Shown: one piece after another, positions 26,339 to 35,993 of the stretch
How positions within the stretch are numbered: the first letter of the stretch is position 1
How the letters are laid out: every line of letters begins with the position of its first letter
Assembly: GCF_034479615.1 (NCBI RefSeq)
Contig: NZ_CP140255.1
Span: forward strand, 744,001-808,000
Length of the DNA: 64,000 bases
Source of the DNA: Vreelandella neptunia
GTDB taxonomy: Bacteria; Pseudomonadota; Gammaproteobacteria; Pseudomonadales; Halomonadaceae
Reading direction: 5' to 3'
The notes under the pieces: generated by a model
The model's database searches: none
Told to the model about the DNA's origin: nothing
The model's input: only the letters and a program-made list of their open reading frames with translations
Program-made: the position numbers and the translations under genes

Positions 26339-27571
26339 TCACCACGAAAGACGGGCGACTACACGCTTCTCATCAGCGAGTAGCGAAAACGACCAGCCAT
26401 TGCGCTCACACAGCCGTTGCACGATACCCAGACCAAGACCATACCCTTGAGACGACGGTGCCTCAGTCGGCGTGTGCCGATTATCAGCGTCACTGCTCAC
26501 CTGATTGGTGACTAAGAGCTCATGCTCTTTAACACGAATCGTGATCGGCCCATGCGCGTGGAGCGTATGTTCGAACGCATTTCGCACCAGATTATTGACC
26601 GCAATAGAAAAAGCCTGTGGATGTCCGTTGACCCTGGGTTTTGCGAGTTCGTCGATATCAACATCGATGAGTTTGCGGGTCAGCAGGTAGCGCTGCTGAT
26701 CTATAGCTTTGCTCACCAGTGGCATCACTAAAAACTGCTCGTCATACAACCCGTCGTCGGTTTCGCGAGCGAGGCACAAGAACATTTCAATCGTGGTTTT
26801 CATATCGAGCGTAGCGCGCCTCACTCGATCTACCACCTTCACATCGGCCGCTGACAAATCACTTTGTTCAAGTAGCTCAAGTGCGCCTGTTATGACCGTG
26901 ATCGGCGTCCGTAACTCATGACTGGCTGAACTGGTAAAGAATCGCTCCCTTTCAACAAATGCGCTGATACGCTCAAGCGTCTTTTCGATAGTCCTGGCGA
27001 GCACACCAACCTCATCATCGCCGAACCGGCTGGACTCTATGCGTTTATGATCTTCGGCTGATAGCTGTTCTGGGTCGATGTCTGCGACCACTTTGGCGAG
27101 TTTCGCCACGGGGGCGACCGCTTTGCGCATAACAACAACGCCCAGCCCAAAACCAAGCGCACCGAGCGTACCCACAGCGCCGGTGATAACGAGCAGCCAC
27201 CACCAATCCTCCGTCGACGCAGCCTCAATCCCAGCAACATCGAAAACCACAAAGCCGTGTCGCTGTTGATTGTCGGTAGGTATTACCGCGACATGCAGTT
27301 CTATCTTCTCGAATTCGTACAAGCCCTCATCGGGATTGGTTTGTGCCCATTCCCTCAGTGATTCAGGCAAGCTATCAATCTCATCGTACCCGCGAAGGTT
27401 CATAGGCATAGAGGGATAGCTCTCTGCGGCACGCTGCAGCTGATGCTGCAGCACACGGTCTTCGGTCATTTTGATCGCACCAAAGAAGGCAAATCCCCAG
27501 GCCACGCTGATTACAGCAACGCACAATGCAAAAGCAATGGCGACACGCTTGCGCAAACTGTGCCGGTACAT
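26339..27571 (-). CDS. Sensor histidine kinase upstream of crt operon
   Basis: 410 residues. TM1 near 10-33, a periplasmic domain of about 95 residues, TM2 (WWWLLVITGAVGTLGALGFGLGVVV), HAMP, HisKA with phospho-His in SSASHELRTPITVITG, and HATPase with N box (NNLVRNAFEH) and G box (GYGLGLGIVQRLC). The D/F box segment between them is short and reads as polar linker, so the ATP lid may be degenerate. Its start overlaps the regulator stop by one base (TAATG). It precedes crtE by about 100 bp in the same orientation. Confidence 0.92.
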   Translation of the reverse strand: MYRHSLRKRVAIAFALCVAVISVAWGFAFFGAIKMTEDRVLQHQLQRAAESYPSMPMNLRGYDEIDSLPESLREWAQTNPDEGLYEFEKIELHVAVIPTDNQQRHGFVVFDVAGIEAASTEDWWWLLVITGAVGTLGALGFGLGVVVMRKAVAPVAKLAKVVADIDPEQLSAEDHKRIESSRFGDDEVGVLARTIEKTLERISAFVERERFFTSSASHELRTPITVITGALELLEQSDLSAADVKVVDRVRRATLDMKTTIEMFLCLARETDDGLYDEQFLVMPLVSKAIDQQRYLLTRKLIDVDIDELAKPRVNGHPQAFSIAVNNLVRNAFEHTLHAHGPITIRVKEHELLVTNQVSSDADNRHTPTEAPSSQGYGLGLGIVQRLCERNGWSFSLLADEKRVVARLSW

Positions 27572-28275
27572 TACTGAGTATCCTCTGCAATTCGGTACCC
27601 GATGCGATGCACGGTATGAATTAATGGGCTATCAAACGGCCTATCGATAGCCTGCCGCAGCTTGTACAAGTGCGAGCGAAGCGCATCGCCATCAGGGCGC
27701 TCGTCAGCCCACAACAACGTTTCGAGATCATCGCGAGCCACAACAGACGGCGCCTCTTCCATCAATCGTTGCAGTAGTCTCATGCTGGCAGGGGTTAGAT
27801 CGATGCGCTGCCCCGCACGATGCACTTGCAGCGTGGACTTATTCATAGTCAGATCACCAACCGTTAACAGATTGTCGGTTTTTCCGTGACTACGTTTGTA
27901 CAGCGCCTGCAGTCGCGCATGTAGCTCTTGCAATGCGAATGGCTTGACCAAATAGTCATCGGCTCCCGCCTCGAACCCCTTAAGTTTATCGTCAAGGGTG
28001 TCTCTCGCCGTTAGCATGAGCACGGGCGTTTCTACTTTGGCATCCGCTCGCAGCTTTTTGCAGAAACTTAGGCCATCCATCCCCGGAAGCATCAGATCCA
28101 GAACTATAACGTCATACGGATTCGTCAATGCCAGGTACATCGCGCTTATACCGTCGAAGGCAAAATCCACAACATAGCTATGCTTTTCGAGATACTCAGC
28201 GATGTTTTCGCAAATGTCGCGGTTGTCTTCGACAATCAACACTCTAATCGGCGCCGCTCCAAGCACGTTTCCCAT
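27571..28275 (-). CDS. OmpR-family response regulator upstream of crt operon
   Basis: 234 residues from the ATG at 28275, preferred over 28299 because GGGAGA lies eight bases upstream. Receiver: acidic pair in IVEDNRD, phospho-Asp in VLDLMLPGMDG, Thr in LTARD, Lys in VKPFALQE; then a winged-helix output domain ending VHRIGYRIAEDTQ. Coupled to the kinase downstream. Light, oxidative or envelope stress are reasonable signals given the carotenoid neighbourhood, but nothing in the sequence shows which. Confidence 0.92.
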   Translation of the reverse strand: MGNVLGAAPIRVLIVEDNRDICENIAEYLEKHSYVVDFAFDGISAMYLALTNPYDVIVLDLMLPGMDGLSFCKKLRADAKVETPVLMLTARDTLDDKLKGFEAGADDYLVKPFALQELHARLQALYKRSHGKTDNLLTVGDLTMNKSTLQVHRAGQRIDLTPASMRLLQRLMEEAPSVVARDDLETLLWADERPDGDALRSHLYKLRQAIDRPFDSPLIHTVHRIGYRIAEDTQ

Positions 28276-28656
28276 CAGCTGATCTCCCTTTTCAGGCATA
28301 ACCCAGTTGCAGACCCATTAGTGGCTTGGCATCGCTGTCTTGATGAAACTCAGGGAGGTTAGCAAAGCCGATGTGACCAAAACGTCGCTGAAATGTGAAA
28401 GCGACAACCTACTGATACTAGCAAATGCGAATAGGACGGTATCGGCTTCTTCTGCAGCTTGTCTGACCTTGTAATCGGGCTCCAGCTCTCGCATGGGACG
28501 AGGCTGTCCGGTAATGCGTCTTTCGGAAGTCTTAGCGGGGGATCGGAACGATCAAGAAGTATTGCGTAAGTTTTCAGTAAGTGAGCGGCTGCAACAGTCA
28601 ACACGCTTTCCACCCAACGTTGACTGAAGGGCCTCTGGTCTTTGGAGACTTCGCGC
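28276..28656. other. Intergenic region between regulator and YejM-like gene
   Basis: 381 bases holding the divergent promoters for the regulator-kinase pair and the YejM-like gene. No clear promoter hexamers or palindromes stood out. On the minus strand about 28302-28400 reads as an open tail ending FGHIGFANLPEFHQDSDA and then LMGLQLGYA-stop; it could be the C-terminus of a decayed gene, but I could not identify it. Confidence 0.4.
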
Positions 28657-30498
28657 ATGATTTATCGACTCCTGCACCGGTGGCGCTGGCTTGGCGCCTG
28701 GACCCTGGTCAACCTGCTGCTTACCTGGATGATCTCGCTGCGCTATGTCGGCTATATCCAGCCCGAGGGGGCCGAGCAGTGGGGCTACCTGCTGATGGTT
28801 TTCCTCGGCCATCTCTCGCTGCTGGTATGGCTGGGAGCTTTGCCGATGTTCCTGCTGGCCACGCTGTTGCGCGGCATCGGACTATGGCTGATGACCACCC
28901 TATGGGCGAGTGGCCTGCAGCTGTTGCTGCTGCTTGATACCTTCGTCTACGCTCAGTATCGCTTCCACCTGAGCGGCTTCATCCTCGACCTGCTGCTCAA
29001 CGCCGGGGGAGACGTGTTCAGCTTCTCATGGGTCGCCTGGGTACTGGCCGTCGGTGGCGTGCTGGGTATGTTGACAGTGCAGGGTGGTCTCGGTCTGCTG
29101 TTCAAACGACGTCCTCCTTCACGGCCTGTGGGCGCAATGCTGGTAGTGAGCTTGTTGGCCCTGCTGGGGGTTCACGGTTGGCATGCCTGGGCGGATGCCC
29201 ACTACGACCGCGACATCACCGGCATGACTCGTCATGTGCCGGTCTTTTATCCGGCCACTGCCAAGCGCTTCTTCGTCAAGCAAGGGTGGGTCGACCCCCA
29301 GGCGGTACGCGATCGGGTAGATCTCGAGGCGACGGAGGGAACGGCACAGGATCTGGTCTACCCCTCCGCGCCGCTGAGCTGCTCGCCGTCGGCGTCTTCC
29401 GACAACCTGCTGCTGGTGCTGCTGGATGCTCTGCGTCACGACATGCTTACACCTGAAGTGATGCCGAATCTTTACCGGTACGCCAATCAACCCGGTTGGT
29501 TCAGGGCGCGTGAGCATATCAGTGGCGGCAACTCCACCAAGGCCGGCGTCTTCAGCCTATTCTATGGCCTGCCAGTCACCTACTGGGATGCATTTACTGC
29601 CAGCCAGACGCCTCCGGTGCTGATGGAGCGATTAGAGGCTGCCGATTACCGCTTTCAGGTTCTCTCTTCGGCGACGTTGGTGAGCCCTGCCTTTGACCGT
29701 AACGTTTTTGCCGGTCTCAAGGATGTCTCGCTGGAGCCAGCAAAGGGCGAGCCCTGGGAGCGCGACCAGCAGATCACCGATGCTTGGCTAGCCTGGATGG
29801 ACAAAGAAGATGCAAAGTCAGGTGAGCGGCCGTTCTTTGGTTTCCTGTTCTATGACGCCGTGCATGGCTACAGCCATCCGCCAGACTTTCCGCGGTTCAC
29901 GCCCTATTGGGAGCATATCAACCACATGAGCCTGGGGCCTGACTTTGATCCCGAGCCTTACTGGAACCGCTATCGCACGGCAGCGCGCTATGTGGATCAG
30001 CAATTGGGACGTGTACTCGATGACCTGGAGCGCCGTGGGCGGCTTGAGGATACTGCGATAGTGATTACTGCCGACCACGGAGAGTCCTTCAACGAACATG
30101 GCAAGAACTACTGGGGACATGGCAGCAACTACACGCCGGAGCAGGTTCAGGTTCCGCTGGTGATGCATTTGCCGGGACGATCCGGTGGGGCGCTGGAGCG
30201 GCGAACGCACCACGCCGATATCGCACCGACGCTGCTCGAGGAACTGCTCGACTGTGAATCGGCTCCTCAACATTACACCCTGGGGCAAAGCCTGTTGGAC
30301 GCCGAACCCCATCGCGACTGGATGCTTTCGGGCAGCTACATGGGTTATGGCATCCTGATGCCCGACTACCAGGTGGCCGTGCATCCCACAGGGGCCTTCG
30401 AGGTCTATGACTACCGCATGAACGAACTCGACGATATCAAGCTCCAGCCCCGGGTGTCGAACGAGGTACTCAGGGCGCTGTCGAGGTTCTATCGCTAA
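28657..30498 (+). CDS. YejM/PbgA-like inner-membrane protein (DUF3413 + sulfatase fold)
   Basis: About 613 residues from the ATG at 28657 (a TTG five codons earlier is rejected). Five N-terminal membrane helices in about 170 residues, then a periplasmic alkaline-phosphatase/sulfatase-fold domain: LLDALRHDML, SGGNSTKAGVFSLFYG (nucleophile-position Thr) and TADHGESFNEHGKNYWGHG. This is the layout of PbgA/YejM, which in enterobacteria senses lipopolysaccharide and controls LpxC turnover. Whether this copy is regulatory or enzymatic is not known. Stands alone. Confidence 0.88.
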   Translation: MIYRLLHRWRWLGAWTLVNLLLTWMISLRYVGYIQPEGAEQWGYLLMVFLGHLSLLVWLGALPMFLLATLLRGIGLWLMTTLWASGLQLLLLLDTFVYAQYRFHLSGFILDLLLNAGGDVFSFSWVAWVLAVGGVLGMLTVQGGLGLLFKRRPPSRPVGAMLVVSLLALLGVHGWHAWADAHYDRDITGMTRHVPVFYPATAKRFFVKQGWVDPQAVRDRVDLEATEGTAQDLVYPSAPLSCSPSASSDNLLLVLLDALRHDMLTPEVMPNLYRYANQPGWFRAREHISGGNSTKAGVFSLFYGLPVTYWDAFTASQTPPVLMERLEAADYRFQVLSSATLVSPAFDRNVFAGLKDVSLEPAKGEPWERDQQITDAWLAWMDKEDAKSGERPFFGFLFYDAVHGYSHPPDFPRFTPYWEHINHMSLGPDFDPEPYWNRYRTAARYVDQQLGRVLDDLERRGRLEDTAIVITADHGESFNEHGKNYWGHGSNYTPEQVQVPLVMHLPGRSGGALERRTHHADIAPTLLEELLDCESAPQHYTLGQSLLDAEPHRDWMLSGSYMGYGILMPDYQVAVHPTGAFEVYDYRMNELDDIKLQPRVSNEVLRALSRFYR

Positions 30499-30626
30499 GA
30501 CACCAAGGATGGTGCATTGCCGGCTTTCATGATCTTATCCCGCGAGCTTGGTATTGATTCCTTGAAAGAGGGTTGTTGGCCGTATTTGCGCTTAATAGCA
30601 AACTAGCGCTTGTAGGAAAGCATCTA

Positions 30627-31763
30627 CTAGAAGCGCTCAAGAGATGGCGCAATGAATACGATGAACAGCGCCAGAAGGCCAAGTATCCCGAAGGCATAGT
30701 GCAGCGTGACAAAGTGGGCGGTAAAGCCAATCAACGGCGGCCCGAGAAGCATGCCGCCATAGCCCAAGGTCGCCACACTGGCGATAGCAACGCCGGGGGG
30801 TGTGTCGGGATCGTTCGCTGCCCGCGAAAAGGCCAAGGGCATGATGAGTGCGTAGCCGATACCGAGGAAGAAAAAGCCAAGCAGCGCTGCCATGAAATTG
30901 GCGGGAAGCACGGCAAGCAGTACGCCAAGGGCGGCCGAACACCCGGCGAAGCGTGCAGCGGTCGCCGGGCCTAACCGGGAAATTACGCCGCCCCCGATCA
31001 AACGCATGATGACCATTGCCAGCGAGAATACCGCGTAGCCTATGGCTCCCTGGGCTGTGGTCGCCGAGGTGACGGTGACCAGAAACAGAGCACTCCAATC
31101 GGCAATGGCGCCTTCGCCCAGAGAGGCGCAAAGGGCGATGATGCCGACCCAAAGTAGCACCCCATGGGGTAACGGAAAGCGCTTCGCACCCGCCGCGCGC
31201 GGCCTCGTTTCAGACTGCCAGCCGATGCTCCCCAGCAAAATCGTGCTTACGTACATTGTGATGCCGATGAGCGAAAAGTGCGTAAGCAGCGACAGATCCA
31301 GGCTGACTGCCATATAGCCCGCAGCGGCGCCGACTCCCGCCCCCAAACTCCACATGGCGTGAAACGATGACATGACCGGCTTTGCGATGAAACGCTCCGC
31401 CTCGCCGGCCCAACTGTTCATGGTGACATCCATGGCACCATGGCCGGCACCGAAGAGAAACAGTGCAGCAGCCGTCAACCAGAGATTGAAAGCGCAAGCG
31501 ATCATCACTAAGGCAAGGGTATAGGCGACCGCAATGGCGAGTGTCGCGCGCGCGGCGCCAAAAGTATCCGACGCCCTGCCAGCCAGCGGAAACGAAATCA
31601 GAGCGCCGGAAGCAAGCACGAGCAGCAGTAGGCCGAGCCAGCCGCCATCCAGGTTGTGGTGCTCCGCCACCGTGGGAATGCGCGAAGCCCAGGTACCGAA
31701 CAGGCCACCGTTGAGAAAGAACATGGCGGCGACAGCGAGCCAGACGCGTCGAGGACTAGGCAT
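30627..31763 (-). CDS. MFS transporter
   Basis: 378 residues and about 12 hydrophobic helices. The N-terminus FFLNGGLFGTWASRIPTVAEHH resembles the YbjJ/fucose-permease-like branch. The ATG at 31763 has GGAGG six bases upstream and overlaps the DeoR stop by 8 bp, so the longer reading is rejected. Its operon mate is a DeoR regulator, typical of sugar, polyol or nucleoside uptake or export; substrate is not readable. Confidence 0.9.
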   Translation of the reverse strand: MPSPRRVWLAVAAMFFLNGGLFGTWASRIPTVAEHHNLDGGWLGLLLLVLASGALISFPLAGRASDTFGAARATLAIAVAYTLALVMIACAFNLWLTAAALFLFGAGHGAMDVTMNSWAGEAERFIAKPVMSSFHAMWSLGAGVGAAAGYMAVSLDLSLLTHFSLIGITMYVSTILLGSIGWQSETRPRAAGAKRFPLPHGVLLWVGIIALCASLGEGAIADWSALFLVTVTSATTAQGAIGYAVFSLAMVIMRLIGGGVISRLGPATAARFAGCSAALGVLLAVLPANFMAALLGFFFLGIGYALIMPLAFSRAANDPDTPPGVAIASVATLGYGGMLLGPPLIGFTAHFVTLHYAFGILGLLALFIVFIAPSLERF

Positions 31764-32508
31764 GCACAACCTCCATGGCTGAGCTACCAAACTCCTTCAC
31801 TTCTACCGCCTCTGCATCAGTGATCAGGCAATCAATATCTTCGATAGCGACTGCTCTATGCCGTGCGCGTCGTCCAATTTTCTCACGAGAGGCCAGCACC
31901 AGGGTGCTCTTCGCCGCCCGGGACATGGCGTGTTTGAGGTACGCTTCCTGCAGGTCGTCAGCGCTGAGTCCAAATTCGGCATCCAGACCGCAGGCGCCGA
32001 GTATGGCGATATCCGCATAGAGGTTGGCAGCGGCAAGTAGCGCAGTATCACCGACATTGACCCCGCCGCGCACGCCCAACTGCCCCCCCAGCATAAAGAC
32101 CTCGACGCCATTTTTTTGGCAGGCCACCGCGACCCAAGGGGAGGGCGTCATTACCAGCAGCCCCGATTTTGGCTGTAGTCTCTCGGCGAGCGCGAGTACC
32201 GTGGCGCCGCCATCAAGCAGTAGGGTATCGGCGTGGTTAATGAAGTTCGAAGCCCGGGCGGCAATGGCATCAATGGCCTGTGACGGGGCCTCAACCCGAT
32301 ACTGCAAGGGAGGTGAAGCTGGCGCAGTTGCAACCGCGCCGCCTCGAACCCGTTGTGCTTTGCCTTGCTGTTCAAGTGCAATGATGTCTCGGCGAATGGT
32401 GTCCAGCGACACTTCGAACTCAACCGCAAGGTCTTGCGCGATCAGTTGTTCGCCGTTGGCAAGCCTGGCCAATAACTGCTGCTGCCGGGTTTCGGGAACG
32501 TTAAGCAT
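31756..32508 (-). CDS. DeoR/GlpR-family repressor
   Basis: 250 residues. N-terminal winged helix (RQQQLLARLANGEQLIAQDLAVEFEVSLDTIRRDI), then the DeoR C-terminal sugar-phosphate sensor domain with LLLDGGATVLALAERL, FMLGGQLGVRGG and a C-terminal DCLITDAEAVE. It overlaps the downstream MFS gene, so one promoter serves both. A phased array of TGCAT-type palindromes immediately upstream is a strong candidate for its own operator. Confidence 0.92.
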   Translation of the reverse strand: MLNVPETRQQQLLARLANGEQLIAQDLAVEFEVSLDTIRRDIIALEQQGKAQRVRGGAVATAPASPPLQYRVEAPSQAIDAIAARASNFINHADTLLLDGGATVLALAERLQPKSGLLVMTPSPWVAVACQKNGVEVFMLGGQLGVRGGVNVGDTALLAAANLYADIAILGACGLDAEFGLSADDLQEAYLKHAMSRAAKSTLVLASREKIGRRARHRAVAIEDIDCLITDAEAVEVKEFGSSAMEVVHA

Positions 32509-32529
32509 TATATCTCCTATACGTTATTT

Positions 32530-32583
32530 TGCATTTTTATGCAGGTTTGTGCATTTTTTAGCATGTTTTGTGCATGAGATGCT
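32530..32583. promoter_or_regulatory. Phased operator array upstream of DeoR gene
   Basis: Three related palindromes at 20-21 bp spacing: TGCATTTTTATGCA (32530-32543, perfect), TGCATTTTTTAGCA (32550-32563, one mismatch) and TGCATGAGATGC (32571-32582). Two helical turns apart, they would present to one DNA face, as expected for cooperative DeoR binding. The remaining 32584-32823 up to the next gene end shows nothing I can name. Confidence 0.65.
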
Positions 32584-32823
32584 AGAGGCTCGAATAGCAT
32601 TATTTGCTGCGAGTAGGACAGGCAGCCGCCCGCAATCGATAACGGCAGGAGAAGGGGGAGATGGTCAGGCAGCAAGCCAGACACTTTTAGTTGCGGCGAT
32701 ATTGAGAAAGTGGAATAGCAAAAGTATCTTGGCGGCTACCAGGTTGCAGGGTTGAGACGTTCGCAAATCCCTTCATCTACAACCTTTTTGGCATAGTGTT
32801 ACTATATAACAGTAATCTATTTC

Positions 32824-34050
32824 TCAAATACTCCGAACGTCCTGGGTGGGCAGTAACAGCAAGATCCCGAGACAGACGATGGCGGTCACCTGGAACACAC
32901 CTGTCATTTTCCAAAGGTCTGCTCCCACCCCGGCGAGGGAAGGCGATACCAGTTGACCTGCGGAAATAAGAAAGAAGGTTAGCCCAAAACCTAGAGAGGG
33001 GGCTTCAGGAAAGCAATAGACACTCCAAATGCCGTATAGCGCGGTGATTAATATGAACGTGGCGCCAAACACCACTGCCGATATGGTGAGCATCAGCATG
33101 CCTTCACTCGCAACGGTAAGTGAGGCTATTGAGGTAGCAATGGCCAGCGTTGCCCATTTCAATATCCTAGCCAACCCAAAACGAGTTACCAGGTCGCCGG
33201 CCAATCCACCCGCCACACCGGCAATGCCGACAATCATCCAAAAGATCACGCTGCTTGTTTCAGAAAGGCGATTGTTTCCTGCGATCAATTCAACAGAAAA
33301 CGTCCAGTAAACGGAGGTTACCAGCCCAAATAACAGCGCGCCCAGTAGTAAGCGACGCACCAATTTATCCTTCAATTTGCGTCTCAGCAGCATCAGCATG
33401 GGCTCCTGGCAAGCAGGCAACCTATCTGAGTGTTCTTCAAGGGAGGATGTATGGTGAGCAGTGCCGCGCGTAGAGCCCGGCATTATCAACAGGTTCCATA
33501 GCGTGGCTGTCAGCGCGATAAACGCAAAACACAGCCAAGCCAGTTGCCAGCGAGAGCCGGCAATGAGTGCCAGGGGGCCAGATACCATTACCCCAAAACT
33601 GGTGCCTGAATTAATGATGGCGTAGTAGCGACTCCGTTTGTCAGCGCGGCACAGTTGCTTGATGGCATCGGAAAGCGGTGGATAGGCCAGCCCTGGACTA
33701 CAGCCGGCAAGTGTCACCCCCAGTGCTAACCACAGCGGGTTGCCTGCCAGTGCGACTAACAGCATACCCAGCGTCGCCGTCATCCCCCCCAATATAATCG
33801 GCAGGCGGGGACTAAAACGGCGCACCAGTATTGGGCTGACCAGCGTTGCCAGTAGATACCCCAAATAGGAGGCACTACCGATCGCGCCCACTTTTGCTTG
33901 GTCTAAATTAAAATCGTCTCTTATGGCAGGCACAAACAGGCCATAGGTATAGCGTGACAGTCCGTAAGTAGAAGCCACAATCAAGAGACCAGTGCCGATA
34001 ACATTAAAGGGGGAGTTTCGCTCGAGTAAGCTGGGCAGGTACCTGCTCAT
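32824..34050 (-). CDS. MFS transporter (YbfB/CynX-like)
   Basis: 408 residues, 12 predicted helices with a cytoplasmic loop near 200-230 (TRGTAHHTSSLEEHSDRL). It shares the layout and the motif IINSGTSFGVMVSGPLALIAG with the MFS at 56825 (IINAGTSAGVVLSGPVALLMG), so the two are paralogues. Its ATG overlaps the TetR stop by four bases. Likely an exporter repressed by that TetR protein; substrate unknown. Confidence 0.9.
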   Translation of the reverse strand: MSRYLPSLLERNSPFNVIGTGLLIVASTYGLSRYTYGLFVPAIRDDFNLDQAKVGAIGSASYLGYLLATLVSPILVRRFSPRLPIILGGMTATLGMLLVALAGNPLWLALGVTLAGCSPGLAYPPLSDAIKQLCRADKRSRYYAIINSGTSFGVMVSGPLALIAGSRWQLAWLCFAFIALTATLWNLLIMPGSTRGTAHHTSSLEEHSDRLPACQEPMLMLLRRKLKDKLVRRLLLGALLFGLVTSVYWTFSVELIAGNNRLSETSSVIFWMIVGIAGVAGGLAGDLVTRFGLARILKWATLAIATSIASLTVASEGMLMLTISAVVFGATFILITALYGIWSVYCFPEAPSLGFGLTFFLISAGQLVSPSLAGVGADLWKMTGVFQVTAIVCLGILLLLPTQDVRSI

Positions 34051-34643
34051 GGCGCACGATACTGAGCAAGCATTTTGATGGAAGCCTTCAATGCAGCCTC
34101 AATAGGCCAATCCTGCATAAAATTCTGCGCTTGTATAATGGCGCCATCAAAAAGCGAATAGATAACCGTCACTAACTCTTCGAATTCACTAGGCTTCATC
34201 ACGGCCCGATATTCATTCAGCACATAATTGGCGATAAGTTGTCGTACGCGATTCTTGTGATCACGCACGACGGCTCTAATCGGGCTTTCCTCATTGCTGA
34301 ACTCACCGGCCATATTGATAAACCCACAACCACGATAACCTTCTTCGCGGATCTGGTCGTACCACATGCTATACATAGCGGCGATACGCCTATCGGCCGA
34401 TGCATGCTGGGCAATTTGCTCCTTAAGCTGGCGTATCCAAACTTCTTCGCGTTGCTTTAGCCAGGCGATAGCGAGGGTCTCTTTGCTCGGGAAATGGCTA
34501 TAAAAGCTGGCCTTAGCGACGCCGGACTCACTAATAATCTGATTGATGCCCGTCGAGCAATAGCCCTGACGGAAAAACAATCGGCTAGCGGCCTCAATAA
34601 TACGCTCGCGTGGCCGGGAGGCCGGCAATGGATTCATCATCAT
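34047..34643 (-). CDS. TetR-family repressor
   Basis: 198 residues. N-terminal HTH (RERIIEAASRLFFRQGYCSTGINQIISESGVAKASFYSHFPSKETL) and an all-helical ligand domain with CGFINMAGEFSNEESPI, typical of the AcrR/NemR-like branch. Several Met codons cluster at the start (34643, 34640, 34637). Overlaps the MFS gene downstream. The palindrome at 34659-34672 lies 16 bp before the start. Confidence 0.92.
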   Translation of the reverse strand: MMMNPLPASRPRERIIEAASRLFFRQGYCSTGINQIISESGVAKASFYSHFPSKETLAIAWLKQREEVWIRQLKEQIAQHASADRRIAAMYSMWYDQIREEGYRGCGFINMAGEFSNEESPIRAVVRDHKNRVRQLIANYVLNEYRAVMKPSEFEELVTVIYSLFDGAIIQAQNFMQDWPIEAALKASIKMLAQYRAP

Positions 34644-34658
34644 TGTAAAAATCTCTGA

Positions 34659-34672
34659 ACAGACAGGTCTGT
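34659..34672. promoter_or_regulatory. TetR operator candidate
   Basis: ACAGAC-AG-GTCTGT, perfect 6-bp arms, directly upstream of the TetR-MFS operon. The AGACnnnnGTCT core is the common form of TetR-family operators. Confidence 0.6.
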
Positions 34673-34857
34673 CTATTAATATGGGCAGCCATCCTCAATG
34701 CGTCAAGCGCTAAAGGGATCCGATAGTTAGGCGTATGCGTTGATAGCCTGTCTTATCAATGGCTTGGTTATACGCTCTCACGGATGGAAGGAGTATTCCC
34801 AAGATCTACCCGCGGCATAAATACATGACCAGATCTTTACTTCAAATCACATAAGCT

Positions 34858-35799
34858 CTAACAGTGCTCCGGCGGACGGCGATAGGCGCTTGGGGAGATA
34901 CCGACTTTGTGGCGGAATACCTGCGAGAAGTGGCTAGGGTTCGAATAACCAACCTCCATCCCGATATCGATGATGCTACGGTCGGTGTGCAACAGCAGTT
35001 GACGCGCGCGGCCCATGCGCAGACGGATGAAGTATTGTGACGGCGACAGCCCCATCGCCTGCTTAAACAGCCGACTGAAATGGTATTCGCTCAACTGCGC
35101 CGCATCAGCCAAGTCCGCCAGGGAGAAGGCTTCGGCCAAGCGCTGGTTCATACGGTCGATGACACGGCGCAGTTTGTAGGCCTGCAGCGCGTTGTTACGC
35201 CTACCCGTGATCTTTGGGGCGCGATAAGTGCGGACAAGATGAACAGCCAGTGCCTGGGCAAGACTGCTGACGAAAAGTGAGCTGGGCTCGCGCCTATCGA
35301 CCAGCTCCCGGCGCATTTGTTCGAGCAACATCCGCACCAGATCATCTTGTCCGGCGGAGATGTCTAGAAAGCTGATCGGGGTGGCCTGGCTGCCCAGTAA
35401 GTGACGGTATGCTTTATCGACCAGCGAATGAGCGAGATACAGATGCATCACTTCGAAAGTGTTGCCTTCTCTGGCCTGCCAGCGCATCTCATACGGTGAT
35501 GCAGTGCTGGTGAGGTAGAAATCCCCCGCCTGTACCTGCGCCATTTCCCAATCACCGTCCAAAGAGCGTTCCTCGACGATGGCGGAACCGGACAGCACCA
35601 TCACCAAGAGCGGCTCGGCTACGGCTGGAACCAGCAGCGGTTCCGTGATGCTGTGATGCGTGAATAGTTGCAGTACCACTTCCTGTAACTCAGCTCGCTG
35701 CGGCAGTGCCAGATGCTCGCTCGGCATACATTCCAACATGGCCTCTGCTGGGATTCGCAGTGGATCCCCAGGAGAAACGATAGGCTCGGGCTTAGTCAC
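34858..35799 (-). CDS. AraC-family regulator (cupin + HTH)
   Basis: 313 residues: cupin-type sensing domain (VMVLSGSAIVEERSLDG, QVQAGDFYLTSTASPYEMRW), a linker, then two HTH motifs (FSLADLADAAQLSEYHFSRLFKQAMGLSPSQY and IIDIGMEVGYSNPSHFSQVFRHKVGISPSAY). Divergent from the SDR at 35994, which it probably activates. A truncated near-copy of this gene is at 40300-40960. Confidence 0.92.
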   Translation of the reverse strand: MTKPEPIVSPGDPLRIPAEAMLECMPSEHLALPQRAELQEVVLQLFTHHSITEPLLVPAVAEPLLVMVLSGSAIVEERSLDGDWEMAQVQAGDFYLTSTASPYEMRWQAREGNTFEVMHLYLAHSLVDKAYRHLLGSQATPISFLDISAGQDDLVRMLLEQMRRELVDRREPSSLFVSSLAQALAVHLVRTYRAPKITGRRNNALQAYKLRRVIDRMNQRLAEAFSLADLADAAQLSEYHFSRLFKQAMGLSPSQYFIRLRMGRARQLLLHTDRSIIDIGMEVGYSNPSHFSQVFRHKVGISPSAYRRPPEHC

Positions 35800-35993
35800 G
35801 AAGATCTATCCATCAGCGATCCACTTGAGTGTGAGCGTCAATCGACAGCTTAGCGCAAAACTGCGATAGCCGGCGCAAGTCTCCTAAAGCCGCTTCCACC
35901 TGCCTGCGCGATAGTCACTCCGTCATCAACGAAAGCTCCCCTTTGGGGGCTGGCCGGCGAATACCTCGCTTGGCCCCGATTTGGAGAAAAACC

